From Alphaproteobacteria bacterium (lineage in GTDB: Bacteria; Pseudomonadota; Alphaproteobacteria; Rhizobiales; Rhizobiaceae): a stretch of DNA of 64,000 nt. The position numbers were made by a program, and so were the translations under genes. The stretch spans positions 1 to 64,000 of the forward strand of contig JAJRQF010000035.1 in NCBI GenBank assembly GCA_024280375.1, given 5' to 3'. Of the stretch, positions 29,256 through 38,394 are shown one piece after another (position 1 is the first letter of the stretch; the number at the start of each line of letters is the position of its first letter). The notes under the pieces are model-generated. The model saw only the letters and a program-made list of their open reading frames with translations, had not been told where the DNA came from and made no database searches.

Positions 29256-30113
29256 TTAAGCAGCTAGTTTTTCATAGGCTGCCGGACTGATATTTCCAAG
29301 GGCAGAGTGTCTGCGCCTTGGGTTGTAGAAGTCATTTATGTATCCAAATATTTTCCTTTCTGCATCATTGCGTGTTTCAAATTTCATGCGCCAGATGAGT
29401 TCGGCCTTGATGGTTTTGAAGAATGATTCAACTGGAGCATTATCATAACAATTTCCCTTGCCTGACATTGAAGCAACCATTCCATGACGTTTCAACAGCA
29501 TTTGATACTGTGTCGAACAGTATTGGCTGCCGCGATCTGAGTGGTGAATGAGCCCGGGTTCTGGTTGGCGCAATGTGATCGCCATTTGCAAAGCTCTCAG
29601 GGCCAGGTCTCGTTTCATCCTGTCACTGACCGCCCACCCGACAATACGTCTTGAATGAAGGTCCAGCACCACAGCCAGATAAAGCCAGCCCTGGCGAGTC
29701 TGGATATAGGATATATCGACAGACCATTTCTCATTGGGTTTTGATGCTACGAAGTTCTGTTCCAGAATGTTGGGTGCAAAGCCATAGGAGTGGTTTGAGT
29801 TGGTCGTGCGCTTGAACTTGCGGGTTCGTACAGCTTTGATGCCATTCTCGCGCATTAATTGCCCTATCCGCGTGTGCCCGACCTTGAAGCCAAGCTCACG
29901 CAGCTCTTCAACCATGCGTGGGCGACCGTAAGAACGATGGCTGGCTTCAAATTCTGTTTGGATATGATCGAGCAACACAATATCTTCACGGGCTCGTTTG
30001 CTGGCTGGACGTGACCGCCATGCATAAAACCCTGACCGGGAGATGCCAAACAACTTACACAGGCGAGCCGTATTGTTCCTGGCCCTCTCCGCATTGATGA
30101 ACTTGCACCTCAT
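29256..30113 (-). CDS. IS3-family transposase OrfB (DDE integrase)
   Basis: The 285-residue catalytic subunit has an HTH_21 region (HRSYGRPRMVEELRELGFKV) and a complete rve-type DDE core: Asp in KWSVDISYIQTRQGW, Asp in LIHHSDRGSQYCS, Glu in YDNAPVESFFKTIKAEL. It ends with the usual NPRRRHSALGNISPAAYE. The ATG at 30113 overlaps the OrfA stop, but the natural product is probably an OrfAB fusion made by -1 frameshifting. No disrupting mutation is seen. Confidence 0.92.
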   Translation of the reverse strand: MRCKFINAERARNNTARLCKLFGISRSGFYAWRSRPASKRAREDIVLLDHIQTEFEASHRSYGRPRMVEELRELGFKVGHTRIGQLMRENGIKAVRTRKFKRTTNSNHSYGFAPNILEQNFVASKPNEKWSVDISYIQTRQGWLYLAVVLDLHSRRIVGWAVSDRMKRDLALRALQMAITLRQPEPGLIHHSDRGSQYCSTQYQMLLKRHGMVASMSGKGNCYDNAPVESFFKTIKAELIWRMKFETRNDAERKIFGYINDFYNPRRRHSALGNISPAAYEKLAA

Positions 30114-30388
30114 CACTTTTGGCTCGCGAAGAAGGCTGTTGCTTTTTTTAGGATATCGCGTTCCTCACGCAATATCTTGTTCTCTTTGCGAAGGCGGGCC
30201 AATTCCTTTTGCAGGTCATCGTGTGGTCCGGCCATCAAATCATCATCGCGATAAGCTGATATCCACTTGCCCAGTGTTGAATGTCCAACCCCGAGGTCAT
30301 CGGCCACCTGATGGCGTGAAAGGTCACTGTTCAAAGCAAGCTGAACGGCCTCTTTGCGAAAGTCTTCTGTAAAATGTTTGCGTGTCAT
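30113..30388 (-). CDS. IS3-family transposase OrfA
   Basis: The protein reads TRKHFTEDFRKEAVQLALNS, then the helix-turn-helix SRHQVADDLGVGHSTLGKWI, and a coiled coil LQKELARLRKENKILREERD ending near the frameshift signal. The ATG at 30388 is preferred because GGAGG lies five bases upstream. Together with OrfB it forms the active transposase. Confidence 0.92.
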   Translation of the reverse strand: MTRKHFTEDFRKEAVQLALNSDLSRHQVADDLGVGHSTLGKWISAYRDDDLMAGPHDDLQKELARLRKENKILREERDILKKATAFFASQK

Positions 30389-30452
30389 GGGTTCCTCCAA
30401 GATTATCATTCAAAATCTCAAAGGCACTGTCTACTTTTTTACAGCAAGTCCA

Positions 30453-30751
30453 ATCTTGCCCGACATGCTTTTTCCGAACATAAAGGAATCTCCAATCAAC
30501 GCGATCTTTGCCCCCTTCAATTTAGAAAAATATTTGGCCTTTAATTGAAACTGTGCGTTATTTCGGAATTCCACTGGAGAGGATAATGTTCCCGGTAAGC
30601 CGGATTGTGATCCCAGCCAAACCCAGATAAAACCGATAGTCAAAAGCAAGGAAATCATCAGAACAGATATAATCGAAACGGCACAGATGAATCGAAATCC
30701 CTTTTCTTGGAGATCGATGCCATGACCTAGGTCTTTAGAATTGTTCGCCAT
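30453..30751 (-). pseudogene. 5' part of an SGNH-like membrane protein gene, cut by IS B
   Basis: About 100 native residues remain: a short cytoplasmic start (MANNSKDLG), one membrane helix (FICAVSIISVLMISLLLTIG), then AKYFSKLKGAKIALIGDSFM with the GDSx motif of SGNH hydrolases such as alginate or glycan O-acetyl-handling enzymes. The frame then runs into the IS end, where the terminal GLAVKK is IS-derived. The remaining gene is not found on the other side of the insertion. The start could also be 12 codons earlier. Confidence 0.65.
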
Positions 30752-30970
30752 TAACCGCCCTAATTTGATACAATACTCATACATCATAACCTAATCCAGC
30801 GTTTTAAAGATAGCTACTAGAGCTTGTTATCTTAAAGTTGAAATATTTAAGCATCCATATTTGGTGAATTGGCAAGGTGAAGAGCTCGTCTTTGTCTGAT
30901 CACGTGAGACAGCCGCAATGCTGATTGAAGCCAAAAAATTTGCTGAAATAGTTGTTATTTTTCAATGGAT

Positions 30971-31255
30971 TCAGCAATTTATTAAAGAACGAATCTGCAT
31001 GCTCATCTCGGCATACATGCGAATCAAACGACGGCATTCTTCCGCTATCGACTTCATCTCAACCATCATTGAAGCATCCATGCTGCCAAACTTGGAACGC
31101 CATTTGTAAAAACTGGCATTACTCATTCCGTGCTCACGGCAAAGTTCTGTAACCGGCATACTGCTTTCGGCTTGCCGCAAGATACCCATGATCCTGGCTT
31201 CGCTAAACCTACTCAGATTAGTATGCTGAGAAAATTCTACTTTAAACGCCTTCAA
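30971..31255 (-). pseudogene. IS3-family (IS407-like) OrfA fragment
   Basis: The core RFSEARIMGILRQAESSMPV, ELCREHGMSNASFYKWRSKF and GSMDASMMVEMKSIAEECRR is typical of this OrfA group. Both ends look aberrant: the first 15 residues do not match, and the sequence diverges after MYAEMSMQ, before the conserved C-terminus and any OrfB. It is a stranded remnant between the cut SGNH-like gene and the VOC-family gene. Confidence 0.8.
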
Positions 31256-31283
31256 TTTTAAGGAGGACTACCAGTGTATCGGT

Positions 31284-31745
31284 TCAATTTAATTGCAAAG
31301 GGTCTGGTAGGTTTGTATCCGCGATCGAACGACTCATAAATTCTAATATAAGTCCAGATTTAAGATAAACAAATGCGATTTCTCGATTCCATACACACCC
31401 AATAGTTGGTTTAACTAATACAATCGAACCTTTCGCTGCTGATTCGTCCGCAGCCAATTTGACATCGTCAACAAATCGGCAAACATGATCCAAACCTCCC
31501 CCCTTTCTTAATCGGGAATCCAAAGGGGAATTACCTATGCCGGTAGGGGCGACTAACTCAATTGGCAGACAGTTTTGAAAAATAAAGAATGTACAAATCA
31601 CATTCTGGATTGGGTCAATTGTTGGCTCTATCACCATTTGCACATCTTGATCGCGCCACTGATGTAAAGATTTCTCCATATTTGGCACTACAAAACCAAA
31701 ATGGCAAAAGTCTTCACCAGCAGAAAGTTCATCGCGATAATACAC
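31284..31745 (-). CDS. VOC-superfamily (glyoxalase-like) protein
   Basis: The protein of about 153 residues has two beta-alpha-beta-beta-beta modules with candidate metal ligands in CHFGFVVPNMEKSL, PIELVAP, GGGLDHVCRFVDD and LILEFMSR, resembling methylmalonyl-CoA epimerase-like VOC proteins. A GTG at 31745, five bases after the methyltransferase stop, is chosen. A TTG at 31778 would overlap that gene by 28 bases. Co-transcription with the methyltransferase suggests a shared pathway, possibly surface-glycan or secondary-metabolite modification. Confidence 0.7.
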   Translation of the reverse strand: MYYRDELSAGEDFCHFGFVVPNMEKSLHQWRDQDVQMVIEPTIDPIQNVICTFFIFQNCLPIELVAPTGIGNSPLDSRLRKGGGLDHVCRFVDDVKLAADESAAKGSIVLVKPTIGCVWNREIAFVYLKSGLILEFMSRSIADTNLPDPLQLN

Positions 31746-31750
31746 TAAAT

Positions 31751-32620
31751 TCAGGCTTTCTGAGCAATAAAACCACAAGATACAGTCAGCTTTAGATCGA
31801 CTGCTTTTTCTAAATTATAATTCGTTAGAGGCGCGTAAAACGTATCTACAATTCTGAGCCCATGTTGCTCAACAAACTTGCGCATGGAATCTGGGTCTGG
31901 CTGATTAAACAGATGATCTGGCGCTGGAGAATTTATTGGCACGTGAATAAAAAGGCGGCCATGATCGCTTAAGCAATTGCGCAACACTTCCAGAGCCTTG
32001 CCAGGATGCTCCATGTGTTCCAGCACTTCCGAAAATACGACAGAATCAAATGGGCGCGGAATGGCGTCAAACATATCCACCAATTCCAATAACGGCATGC
32101 GTGAAACACCGAGTGCACGGAGCGCTTCTCGAGTGGACTGTATGGATGCAGGACTGATATCCCAAGCGGTAATATTGCCAGATCTATTATCGTTGCATAC
32201 CATTGCAAGTAGCTTTCCATGACCTGGGCCAATTTCTAAGTGAGAATAATTGTCAACATTGCCAACAAGAAAATTTTCCCGATAGAATGACAGCATTTTG
32301 GTATGGTTTGCCCACCAAATTTGAGTCATTAGAAGGCCATTCATGTAAGATGTCATGAATGGTTTATCGCTATAGACTTGCTTTACTGCTTCTTCAAATG
32401 TTGACAATCTATACGTGTTGTTATTTCTTCGAAAATGGTATTCTTCCTTTGTCTGCAATTCACAAATAAATGTGTAATCCCTAATGAATTGATCAATTCG
32501 ATTTCCAGTCAGGTCGAATATCTGTTTCGCAATATACTCGAGATTTCGAACCTCCATTTCATCAAGATTGGAAAACCTTCTTCTAATGAATTTGGTATGG
32601 GCTGAATTTTCAGCCAGCAA
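31751..32620 (-). CDS. Class I SAM-dependent methyltransferase
   Basis: The protein has the SAM-binding motif I HLEIGPGHGKLLAMVC near residues 126-141, ITAWDISPASIQ (motif II) and FDSVVFSEVLEHMEHPGKAL (motif IV/post), giving a complete Rossmann core. A helical N-terminal region of about 110 residues may bind the substrate. The start is unclear. TTG at 32620 is the first standard codon, but the frame stays open upstream to a good AAAGGAG site whose best-spaced codon is ATT. A frameshifted or truncated 5' end is possible. The flanking DNA is AT-rich and IS-laden. Confidence 0.75.
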   Translation of the reverse strand: MLAENSAHTKFIRRRFSNLDEMEVRNLEYIAKQIFDLTGNRIDQFIRDYTFICELQTKEEYHFRRNNNTYRLSTFEEAVKQVYSDKPFMTSYMNGLLMTQIWWANHTKMLSFYRENFLVGNVDNYSHLEIGPGHGKLLAMVCNDNRSGNITAWDISPASIQSTREALRALGVSRMPLLELVDMFDAIPRPFDSVVFSEVLEHMEHPGKALEVLRNCLSDHGRLFIHVPINSPAPDHLFNQPDPDSMRKFVEQHGLRIVDTFYAPLTNYNLEKAVDLKLTVSCGFIAQKA

Positions 32621-33078
32621 CAGCGAGTTGAGTTTCGCCCAAAGTAGACAAATCTTGATTCTCCTTTTCCAATCAATCTTAGTTTCAGACTTAAGATGTC
32701 GTTAAATAGGTGATAATCATTTCCCCGCTATCGCGACCTTGGGCGCTATTAATAGAAGAGGCCTCACGTTTTCTTCTTGAACTGCTTTGAAATGGATGAA
32801 CCAAGGGTAGTGAAAATAAATCGGTCCAATCTGTTAAGGCATATTGCCAAATCAGCCTTATTTTCCGCATTCCCTGTTGTTTGGAGATTGTTCGCTGTTA
32901 TGCAAATTGAATTCCCTGATAATAATCCTAGGGAAGTCTCTTGTAAGATGCTGTATGTTAACATCTTTTTCGTGTAAAAATTTCCTCAAATTATGCAGAA
33001 ACAGTCAAATTTCCCTGTAATTTCCCGTATTACAGCGAATTTCCTGCAGAGACTGGTTCACGCAAGACTGCGAACACC
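32621..33078. other. AT-rich stretch without a supported gene
   Basis: Only short overlapping frames on both strands are present, none with family resemblance. The region may contain the lost 5' context of the methyltransferase operon. Confidence 0.3.
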
Positions 33079-33330
33079 ACCATTCAGTCTTCTGCAAACT
33101 ACACGAATTTTATAGCTTGCCAGAAGCGTCCGTGTTTACGGGTGCTTAGCCTCATATCGTGCATCGCATTAAGGGCTGCGGTGGAGCAGAAAGAAGGGAA
33201 TTTGCGGATATCTGTCACCATTCTCTGCGGGCTAATAAACTGGTCCTCTACAGATTTCAATGATGCACCTTGATACTGGCGGATGGTTGCCGCAATCAAG
33301 CAAAGCACGTACCGTTGCAGAAATGCCAAT
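33079..33330 (-). repeat. Dispersed repeat copy 2 with a small reading frame
   Basis: It matches 18594-18835 at roughly 80%. The minus-strand frame (33329-33099, TTG start) gives 76 residues, ending MHDMRLSTRKHGRFWQAIKF, and shares most of its second half with copy 1. As in copy 1 it follows the recombinase tail by about 40 bases. Confidence 0.55.
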
Positions 33331-33370
33331 TTTAGATGCGTCCATTCAAAATTAGCAGGAAAAAAGTGGG

Positions 33371-34508
33371 CTAGTTAAACCCCAGCAATGTTTGCTGTTC
33401 CTGCCAATTGACTGGAAAAACAGGGAGTCGAAGCAATCGCTCTGCGGTCAGTCCTTGCGGCTCGCGACCCTGAATGATGGCCTTGATTATATCGGGAGCC
33501 AGGAATGCAAGCCTGATGGTGCGGGCCACATGGTGTTGATCGATTTTGTATTGTGCGGCAATGTTTTTGTATGATTGACCTGACTTGAGATCTTCAAACC
33601 AGATATGAGCCTGGGCAATAGCTTTGAGAAGCGCAGGATCTACTTTGCCATTCTTGCTCTTGTCCAATCGAAGGATAATCCTTTTCCCCTGGCCAGAGCG
33701 TTTTAGATTGGCGGCGCAGGTTATGATGTGTGTGTTATCGTCTTGCGCACTAGTCTTTTCAAGTCGGATCGATTTGGATTGGCTTTCAGTTTGGTCGCCA
33801 ATTTAGCTGAGTTGGCCAACATGGCTGTTAGTTCGGATGCATTCTCATGTTGCAGTATGCTGGCCAATGATGACTGATTGCCAAGGAATGCGGTGATTTC
33901 GCCAATCACCAGCGCTTCGATCTGATGCGCTGGCAGCGATGTGTCTGAGCCGACATAGTAGCGATAACGCTTGCCCTGTTTGTTACAGTGGCTTGGTTTG
34001 AGCTTGGTGCCTTGTACATCTTCCAACAACCCCGCCAGTAGGCTTGTTGATCTGGCATTGGTAGAATTTGCCCGCTCAACGCGATTGTTCTTCAATTGTG
34101 TCTGAACACTTTCCCAAAGAGACTGTCGAATAATCCCGTCGTGCAAGCCCTCGTGGATCAAGTCTTTGTGGCGGATCTTGCCGATATAGATCGGGTTTCG
34201 AAGTAGGGAGTACAACGCTCCTCTTGTGAATGAATTGCCGCCAGATTTCTTGCCCGCCTGTGTGACCCAGCATTTGCTGTATATCCGTTGCCGCTTGAGT
34301 TCCTGCATCAGTTTTAACACCGATCCCAGCACGAGATACCGTTCAAATATGTGGTTGGCCTGTTTGGCTTCCTTTCCATTTATAATCAGGCCTCTATCTT
34401 TGATGTCATATCCAAGCGGTGGGTGTCCGCCCATCCACATGCCCTTTTCCTTTGAAGCCCTAAATTTGTCTCGAATACGCTCAGCAGTAACTTCCCGTTC
34501 AAACTAAG
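33371..34508 (-). pseudogene. Large serine recombinase, N-terminus lost and frameshifted
   Basis: The readable part starts with FEREVTAERIRDKFRASKEK, then MWMGGHPPLGYDI, the recombinase domain (RGALYSLLRNPIYIGKIRHK) and the zinc-ribbon-like region. The frame breaks in an ACACACAC run near 33728. The other frame continues THIITCAANLKRSGQGKRII into the C-terminal tail (DKSKNGKVDPALLKAIAQAH to WQEQQTLLGF). The catalytic serine domain before residue FERE is missing because a stop lies immediately upstream. The gene is dead. Confidence 0.88.
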
Positions 34509-34563
34509 CAAAGGATACTCAAGAAATTAACAATCCGGTTCATGCTAGTTCGGAGGCCAAGAG

Positions 34564-34686
34564 GTGACTGTTGATACTGATGAATTCTTTGATGGTGTTA
34601 ATATCGAATTGACAACCAATATTGATACGGTGCAAACATTTCTGCGAATGACGGGAAACTTCTCAGCCTTGGAGCCAGGACAATAA
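34564..34686 (+). CDS. Possible 40-residue peptide or gene fragment
   Basis: A GTG-initiated frame reads VTVDTDEFFDGVNIELTTNI and ends SALEPGQ. It has a GGAGG-like stretch (CGGAGGCCAAGAG) before it, but may be the tail of a lost gene whose upstream part was deleted with the recombinase N-terminus. No family is recognised. Confidence 0.3.
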   Translation: MTVDTDEFFDGVNIELTTNIDTVQTFLRMTGNFSALEPGQ

Positions 34687-34781
34687 TCATCTTAGAGTTT
34701 ATTGCACACGCTTGGATGGAACCGCGTATGTGATGTTATCAAGAGAACGGCTGAAAGACCAAATATGCAGAAGTGAAAAAT

Positions 34782-36221
34782 ATGAGCAGTAAAAATCAAG
34801 ATCATATATCACTAACCCCTGCAAGTAATGAGATATTTGATATTGTGGTGATTGGTGCCGGCGTGGTCGGTTGCGCCATTGCACGAGGCTTCGTGCTGGA
34901 AGGCGCCCATGTTGCGATTGTGGAAAAAGCCAGTGATATTCTAGATGGCGCAAGCAAAGCCAACAGCGCCATCCTTCATACGGGTTTTGATGCCCCGTCC
35001 GGCTCGCTGGAACTTGATTGTATTCGTGATGGATATCAGGAATATATGGAAATACATCAAGAACTGGGTTTGCCCCTGGAAAAAACCGGTGCCCATGTGG
35101 TTGCCTGGAATGATGAGGAGGTGGCAAGGTTAGATTCCATTCTGTCCCAGGCTCATGCAAACGGTGTTGCGGATGTTGCTTTAATAGGGAAGAAAGAATT
35201 ACAGACCTTGGAGCCCAACCTTTCTGGCAATGCGCTGGCGGCCATATCGGTGCCGGGTGAGGCAATTATCGACCCATGGTCTGCGCCTTACAGCTACCTA
35301 CGTCAGGCATTGTTAAACGGCGCAGAAGCATTCTTCACCTGTGAAGTTGAAGCGGGTACTTTCGACAATGGGGTTTGGCAATTGCAAACCTCCAGAGGCA
35401 CTCTAAAATCCCGCCATGTTATCAATTGTGCAGGTCTCTACGGCGATCAGATAAATGAGAAGTTGTTGGGTCGATCTACATTCGGCATCATGCCTCGCAA
35501 GGGTCAATTTGTAGTATTCGACAAAGCCGCACATTCACTTGTAAATTCTGTCATTTTGCCAGTGCCGAGCGAACGAACAAAAGGCATTGTGATCTTCCAA
35601 ACAGTGTTTGGCAATCTTGCCGTTGGCCCCACCGCTGAAGACCAAATAAGCCGTAGAGATGTCTCAACTGACAAAGATACCCTGCAAAGCCTGATCAATG
35701 CCGGTATTGATAAAATTCCGGCACTTAAACATATGCCAGTAACAGCCGTTTATGCAGGTTTGCGCCCGGCAACCGAAAATAAAGATTACCAGATTGAGCT
35801 GGATGAAACTCAAAACTGGATTACCGTTGGTGGCATCCGCTCAACCGGATTGAGCGGTGCGCTGGGCATCTCAAAATATGTCTACAAGCTGTATTCTCAA
35901 ACGGGCAACAAGCATAAGCCGGTCAAAAACCCGCAATTGCCAAAGAGTCCGGTTTTGATTGAGGCCAGCACACAAGGGCTGCGACGAGACTGGCAGAAAA
36001 GCGATCACGAAGAGGTTGTCTGTCATTGCGAGCTGGTGACCAAAAGGGAAATTGAGCAAGCGCTGGAAGGCTCGCTTGCAGCCCGTTCGCTGGCCGGTTT
36101 AAAACGACAGACCAGGGTAACCATGGGTCGCTGTCAGGGGTTTTATTGCACCGCCCGTTTGGCTGAACTCACTGATGGGCATTTTAGTAATCCGATAGCA
36201 AAGAAAATCAATAATGGTTGA
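34782..36221 (+). CDS. GlpA-like FAD-dependent glycerol-3-phosphate dehydrogenase with [2Fe-2S] tail
   Basis: The roughly 479-residue flavoprotein has the Rossmann FAD motif DIVVIGAGVVGCAIARGFVL, a DAO-type domain to about residue 380 (ILHTGFDAPSGSLE, GGIRSTGLSGALGISKYV) and a BFD-like iron-sulfur domain at the C-terminus (VVCHCELVTKREIEQAL, then MGRCQGFYC). This layout matches anaerobic GlpA-type dehydrogenases and their relatives. An ATG at 34782 or a GTG at 34773 may start translation. It overlaps the next gene by eight bases. With the neighbouring phosphodiesterase it points to glycerophosphate oxidation. Confidence 0.88.
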   Translation: MSSKNQDHISLTPASNEIFDIVVIGAGVVGCAIARGFVLEGAHVAIVEKASDILDGASKANSAILHTGFDAPSGSLELDCIRDGYQEYMEIHQELGLPLEKTGAHVVAWNDEEVARLDSILSQAHANGVADVALIGKKELQTLEPNLSGNALAAISVPGEAIIDPWSAPYSYLRQALLNGAEAFFTCEVEAGTFDNGVWQLQTSRGTLKSRHVINCAGLYGDQINEKLLGRSTFGIMPRKGQFVVFDKAAHSLVNSVILPVPSERTKGIVIFQTVFGNLAVGPTAEDQISRRDVSTDKDTLQSLINAGIDKIPALKHMPVTAVYAGLRPATENKDYQIELDETQNWITVGGIRSTGLSGALGISKYVYKLYSQTGNKHKPVKNPQLPKSPVLIEASTQGLRRDWQKSDHEEVVCHCELVTKREIEQALEGSLAARSLAGLKRQTRVTMGRCQGFYCTARLAELTDGHFSNPIAKKINNG

Positions 36222-37524
36222 TCGCGCGGTAGAAAAATCATCGCTGGGGAGCGACATTCCAATAGATGTAGCTATCATTGGTGGCGGACCCTCGGGCCTA
36301 TCAGCTGCAATCGAATTGAAACGGTGTGGGGTTTCACGAGTTGTTGTTCTGGAACGCGAAAGTGAAGCGGGTGGCATTCCTCGACATTGCGGTCATCCGC
36401 CTTTTGGAATGCGGGAATTCAAGCGGATTTTAACCGGCCCGAACTATGCGAAAAAACTGGTAGCGCTCGCTTCCGCAGTTGAGGTCGAAATTCATACCAT
36501 GACGACAGTGGTAGAGGCGCGTCCGGACGGAGAATTGCTGATTACAACTAATTTTGGGGCGGAAGTAATCAATGCAGGCAGAGTCATCTATGCAACCGGG
36601 GTCCGTGAAATGCCACGTTCAGCACGGTTGATTTCAGGCAAAAGAAATTCAGGCATTGTCAATTCTGGCGCGCTGCAATCAATGGTCTATTTGAAGCACC
36701 GCATGCCGTTCAAACGGCCAATTATTATCGGGACTGAACTGGTCTCATTCTCGACCATTATGACCTGCCATCATGCCGGAATTAAACCCGTTACAATGAT
36801 TGGAGAGCACGATGAAATTACTGCCCGTTGGCCATATTCGGTTTTTCCAGGTTTAATCGATATTCCGTTTCGAACTGGATTGCGGATTTTCCCACGGATA
36901 ATGGGCATCCCGCTTCATCTTGGCGCGAGATTGATAGCAATTGATGGGGATGACAATGTCAGCTCGGTGCAAATAGAGCTGGCAAACGGTATACGGCAAA
37001 CTGTTGAATGCGATGGCGTGATTTTGACCGGCAAATTTACACCGGAAGCAACCCTTGCCCTCAGTGGTCATCTCGATATTGACCCTGCTACCGGAGGCCC
37101 GGTTGTTGATCAATATGGACGGTGTTCAGACCCTGTATATTGTGCCACCGGAAATCTGCTCAGGCCGGGGGAAACCGCCGGCTGGTGCTGGAATGAGGGG
37201 CGTCAGGCAGGGCGCCTTGTGGCCGACGATTTAAAAAACAAATTGCCAGAATTTGATCGCCGCATACAAATTTATTTATCTGATACATTGATAAAATATG
37301 CCATGCCGAAATTTGTCGGTTTACCGCTTTCAGCTGGCATGGAAGATCTTCAACTCCGTTTTAAAAACAGCGCTAAAGGCTATATTATCGGCACTTCAGG
37401 TGAGGAAACCGTCTATCGACGCAAGGTGTCCGTCCACCCGGAACACCGGGTTATTATCGCGCTGGACAAGCTTACAAACAAATGTAGTGAGGGAAATATT
37501 CAGCTGACATTTGAGGAGCGATAA
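36214..37524 (+). CDS. NAD(P)/FAD-dependent oxidoreductase, partner flavoprotein
   Basis: The 436-residue protein has the FAD site DVAIIGGGPSGLSAAIELKR near residue 18, a second nucleotide motif near IIIGTELVSFSTI and ATGNLLRPGETAGWCWNEGR near the C-terminus. In known operons this type of flavoprotein accompanies the GlpA-like protein, often with a DUF1667 protein, which is absent here. It probably passes electrons from the [2Fe-2S] protein to NAD(P) or quinone; that is inference. The start codon lies inside the end of the upstream gene, so translation is coupled. Confidence 0.85.
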   Translation: MVDRAVEKSSLGSDIPIDVAIIGGGPSGLSAAIELKRCGVSRVVVLERESEAGGIPRHCGHPPFGMREFKRILTGPNYAKKLVALASAVEVEIHTMTTVVEARPDGELLITTNFGAEVINAGRVIYATGVREMPRSARLISGKRNSGIVNSGALQSMVYLKHRMPFKRPIIIGTELVSFSTIMTCHHAGIKPVTMIGEHDEITARWPYSVFPGLIDIPFRTGLRIFPRIMGIPLHLGARLIAIDGDDNVSSVQIELANGIRQTVECDGVILTGKFTPEATLALSGHLDIDPATGGPVVDQYGRCSDPVYCATGNLLRPGETAGWCWNEGRQAGRLVADDLKNKLPEFDRRIQIYLSDTLIKYAMPKFVGLPLSAGMEDLQLRFKNSAKGYIIGTSGEETVYRRKVSVHPEHRVIIALDKLTNKCSEGNIQLTFEER

Positions 37525-37528
37525 TAGC

Positions 37529-38332
37529 ATGCTGATTGCACAAATAAGCGATGCTCATATTGTTAAAAGAGGTAGCAAAACCTTTGGCGTGGCGCCGATG
37601 GAGACCAATCTGGCGCTGGTGATTGCCCACATTAATCAGTTTGAACCAAAACCCGATTTGGTTTTGCTGACCGGCGATGTCACGGATCATGGCAGTAAAG
37701 CGGAAGTAGCGAATGCCGCCCGGCTACTTGGTAATCTCAATTACCCTTATTACATTATTCCCGGCAATCACGATGATCGCAGCAATCTGTGGTCTGAATT
37801 TGCGAATTCTGCCTGCCCCTCAAGAACCAGTGAATTCATTAATTATGTGATCGACGGCTTTGATGTCCGCTTGATTGGCATGGACACCACGATTGAAAAT
37901 GCTCACGGCGGTGAATTGTGCGATGTCAAATTGGCGTGGCTAGATAAGCAACTTTCTGAGCAACCAGACCGGCCAACCATTATTTTTATGCACCATCCAC
38001 CCATCAAGTGTGGCGTTATAGAAACCGATGTGGATGGCTTTATCGGATCGGAAATGCTTGGTGAAATTGTTAAAAAATACTCTTGTATCGAGCGCATTCT
38101 TTGCGGCCATATTCATCTGCCAACCCATTCAAGGTTCCACGGTACGATTGTCAGTACCGCGCCTAGCATCGGCATGCGGCTTAGACTTGATTTGACCATG
38201 ACAAAGGAAAGCGAATTTTATTTAGACACGCCAGGATATCAGCTTCACCACTGGACCAAACACAACACCTTAATAACGCATACAATCCAAATCAACGAAT
38301 TAGATGGGCCTTACCCGTTTGAAGAGCAGTAA
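37529..38332 (+). CDS. GpdQ/CpdA-like metallophosphodiesterase
   Basis: The 267-residue enzyme has the full class III dimetal set: ISDAHIVK, LLTGDVTDHG, IIPGNHDDR, FMHHPPIKCG and CGHIHLPTH. Members hydrolyse glycerophosphodiesters (GpdQ) or cyclic nucleotides (CpdA). Next to a glycerol-3-phosphate dehydrogenase-like pair, a glycerophosphodiesterase role is favoured. The ATG at 37529 has GAGGAG ten bases upstream and lies four bases after the preceding stop, so the three genes form one operon. Confidence 0.88.
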   Translation: MLIAQISDAHIVKRGSKTFGVAPMETNLALVIAHINQFEPKPDLVLLTGDVTDHGSKAEVANAARLLGNLNYPYYIIPGNHDDRSNLWSEFANSACPSRTSEFINYVIDGFDVRLIGMDTTIENAHGGELCDVKLAWLDKQLSEQPDRPTIIFMHHPPIKCGVIETDVDGFIGSEMLGEIVKKYSCIERILCGHIHLPTHSRFHGTIVSTAPSIGMRLRLDLTMTKESEFYLDTPGYQLHHWTKHNTLITHTIQINELDGPYPFEEQ

Positions 38333-38394
38333 AGCCGCAATGGTTCTCCGCACTGGAGCATTATTGCGCTCTATAGTTGGAAGGCCTGGAAAGC

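Larger units (their letters stand above)
29220..30452 (-). mobile_element. IS3-family insertion sequence B, apparently intact
   Basis: The 1,233-bp element has 24-bp ends: GGACTTGCCTTGATAAAGTG on the left and GGACTTGCTGTAAAAAAGTA read inward from the right, identical at about 19 positions. Both reading frames are open with all DDE residues. It interrupts a gene whose 5' part continues at 30453. Possible programmed -1 frameshifting is suggested by a run of seven A then G near 30143-30150. Confidence 0.85.

Noticed and set aside
32764-32977. 66-residue frames on both strands
   Set aside because: They mirror each other, lack homology signals and start sites, and lie in AT-rich DNA.
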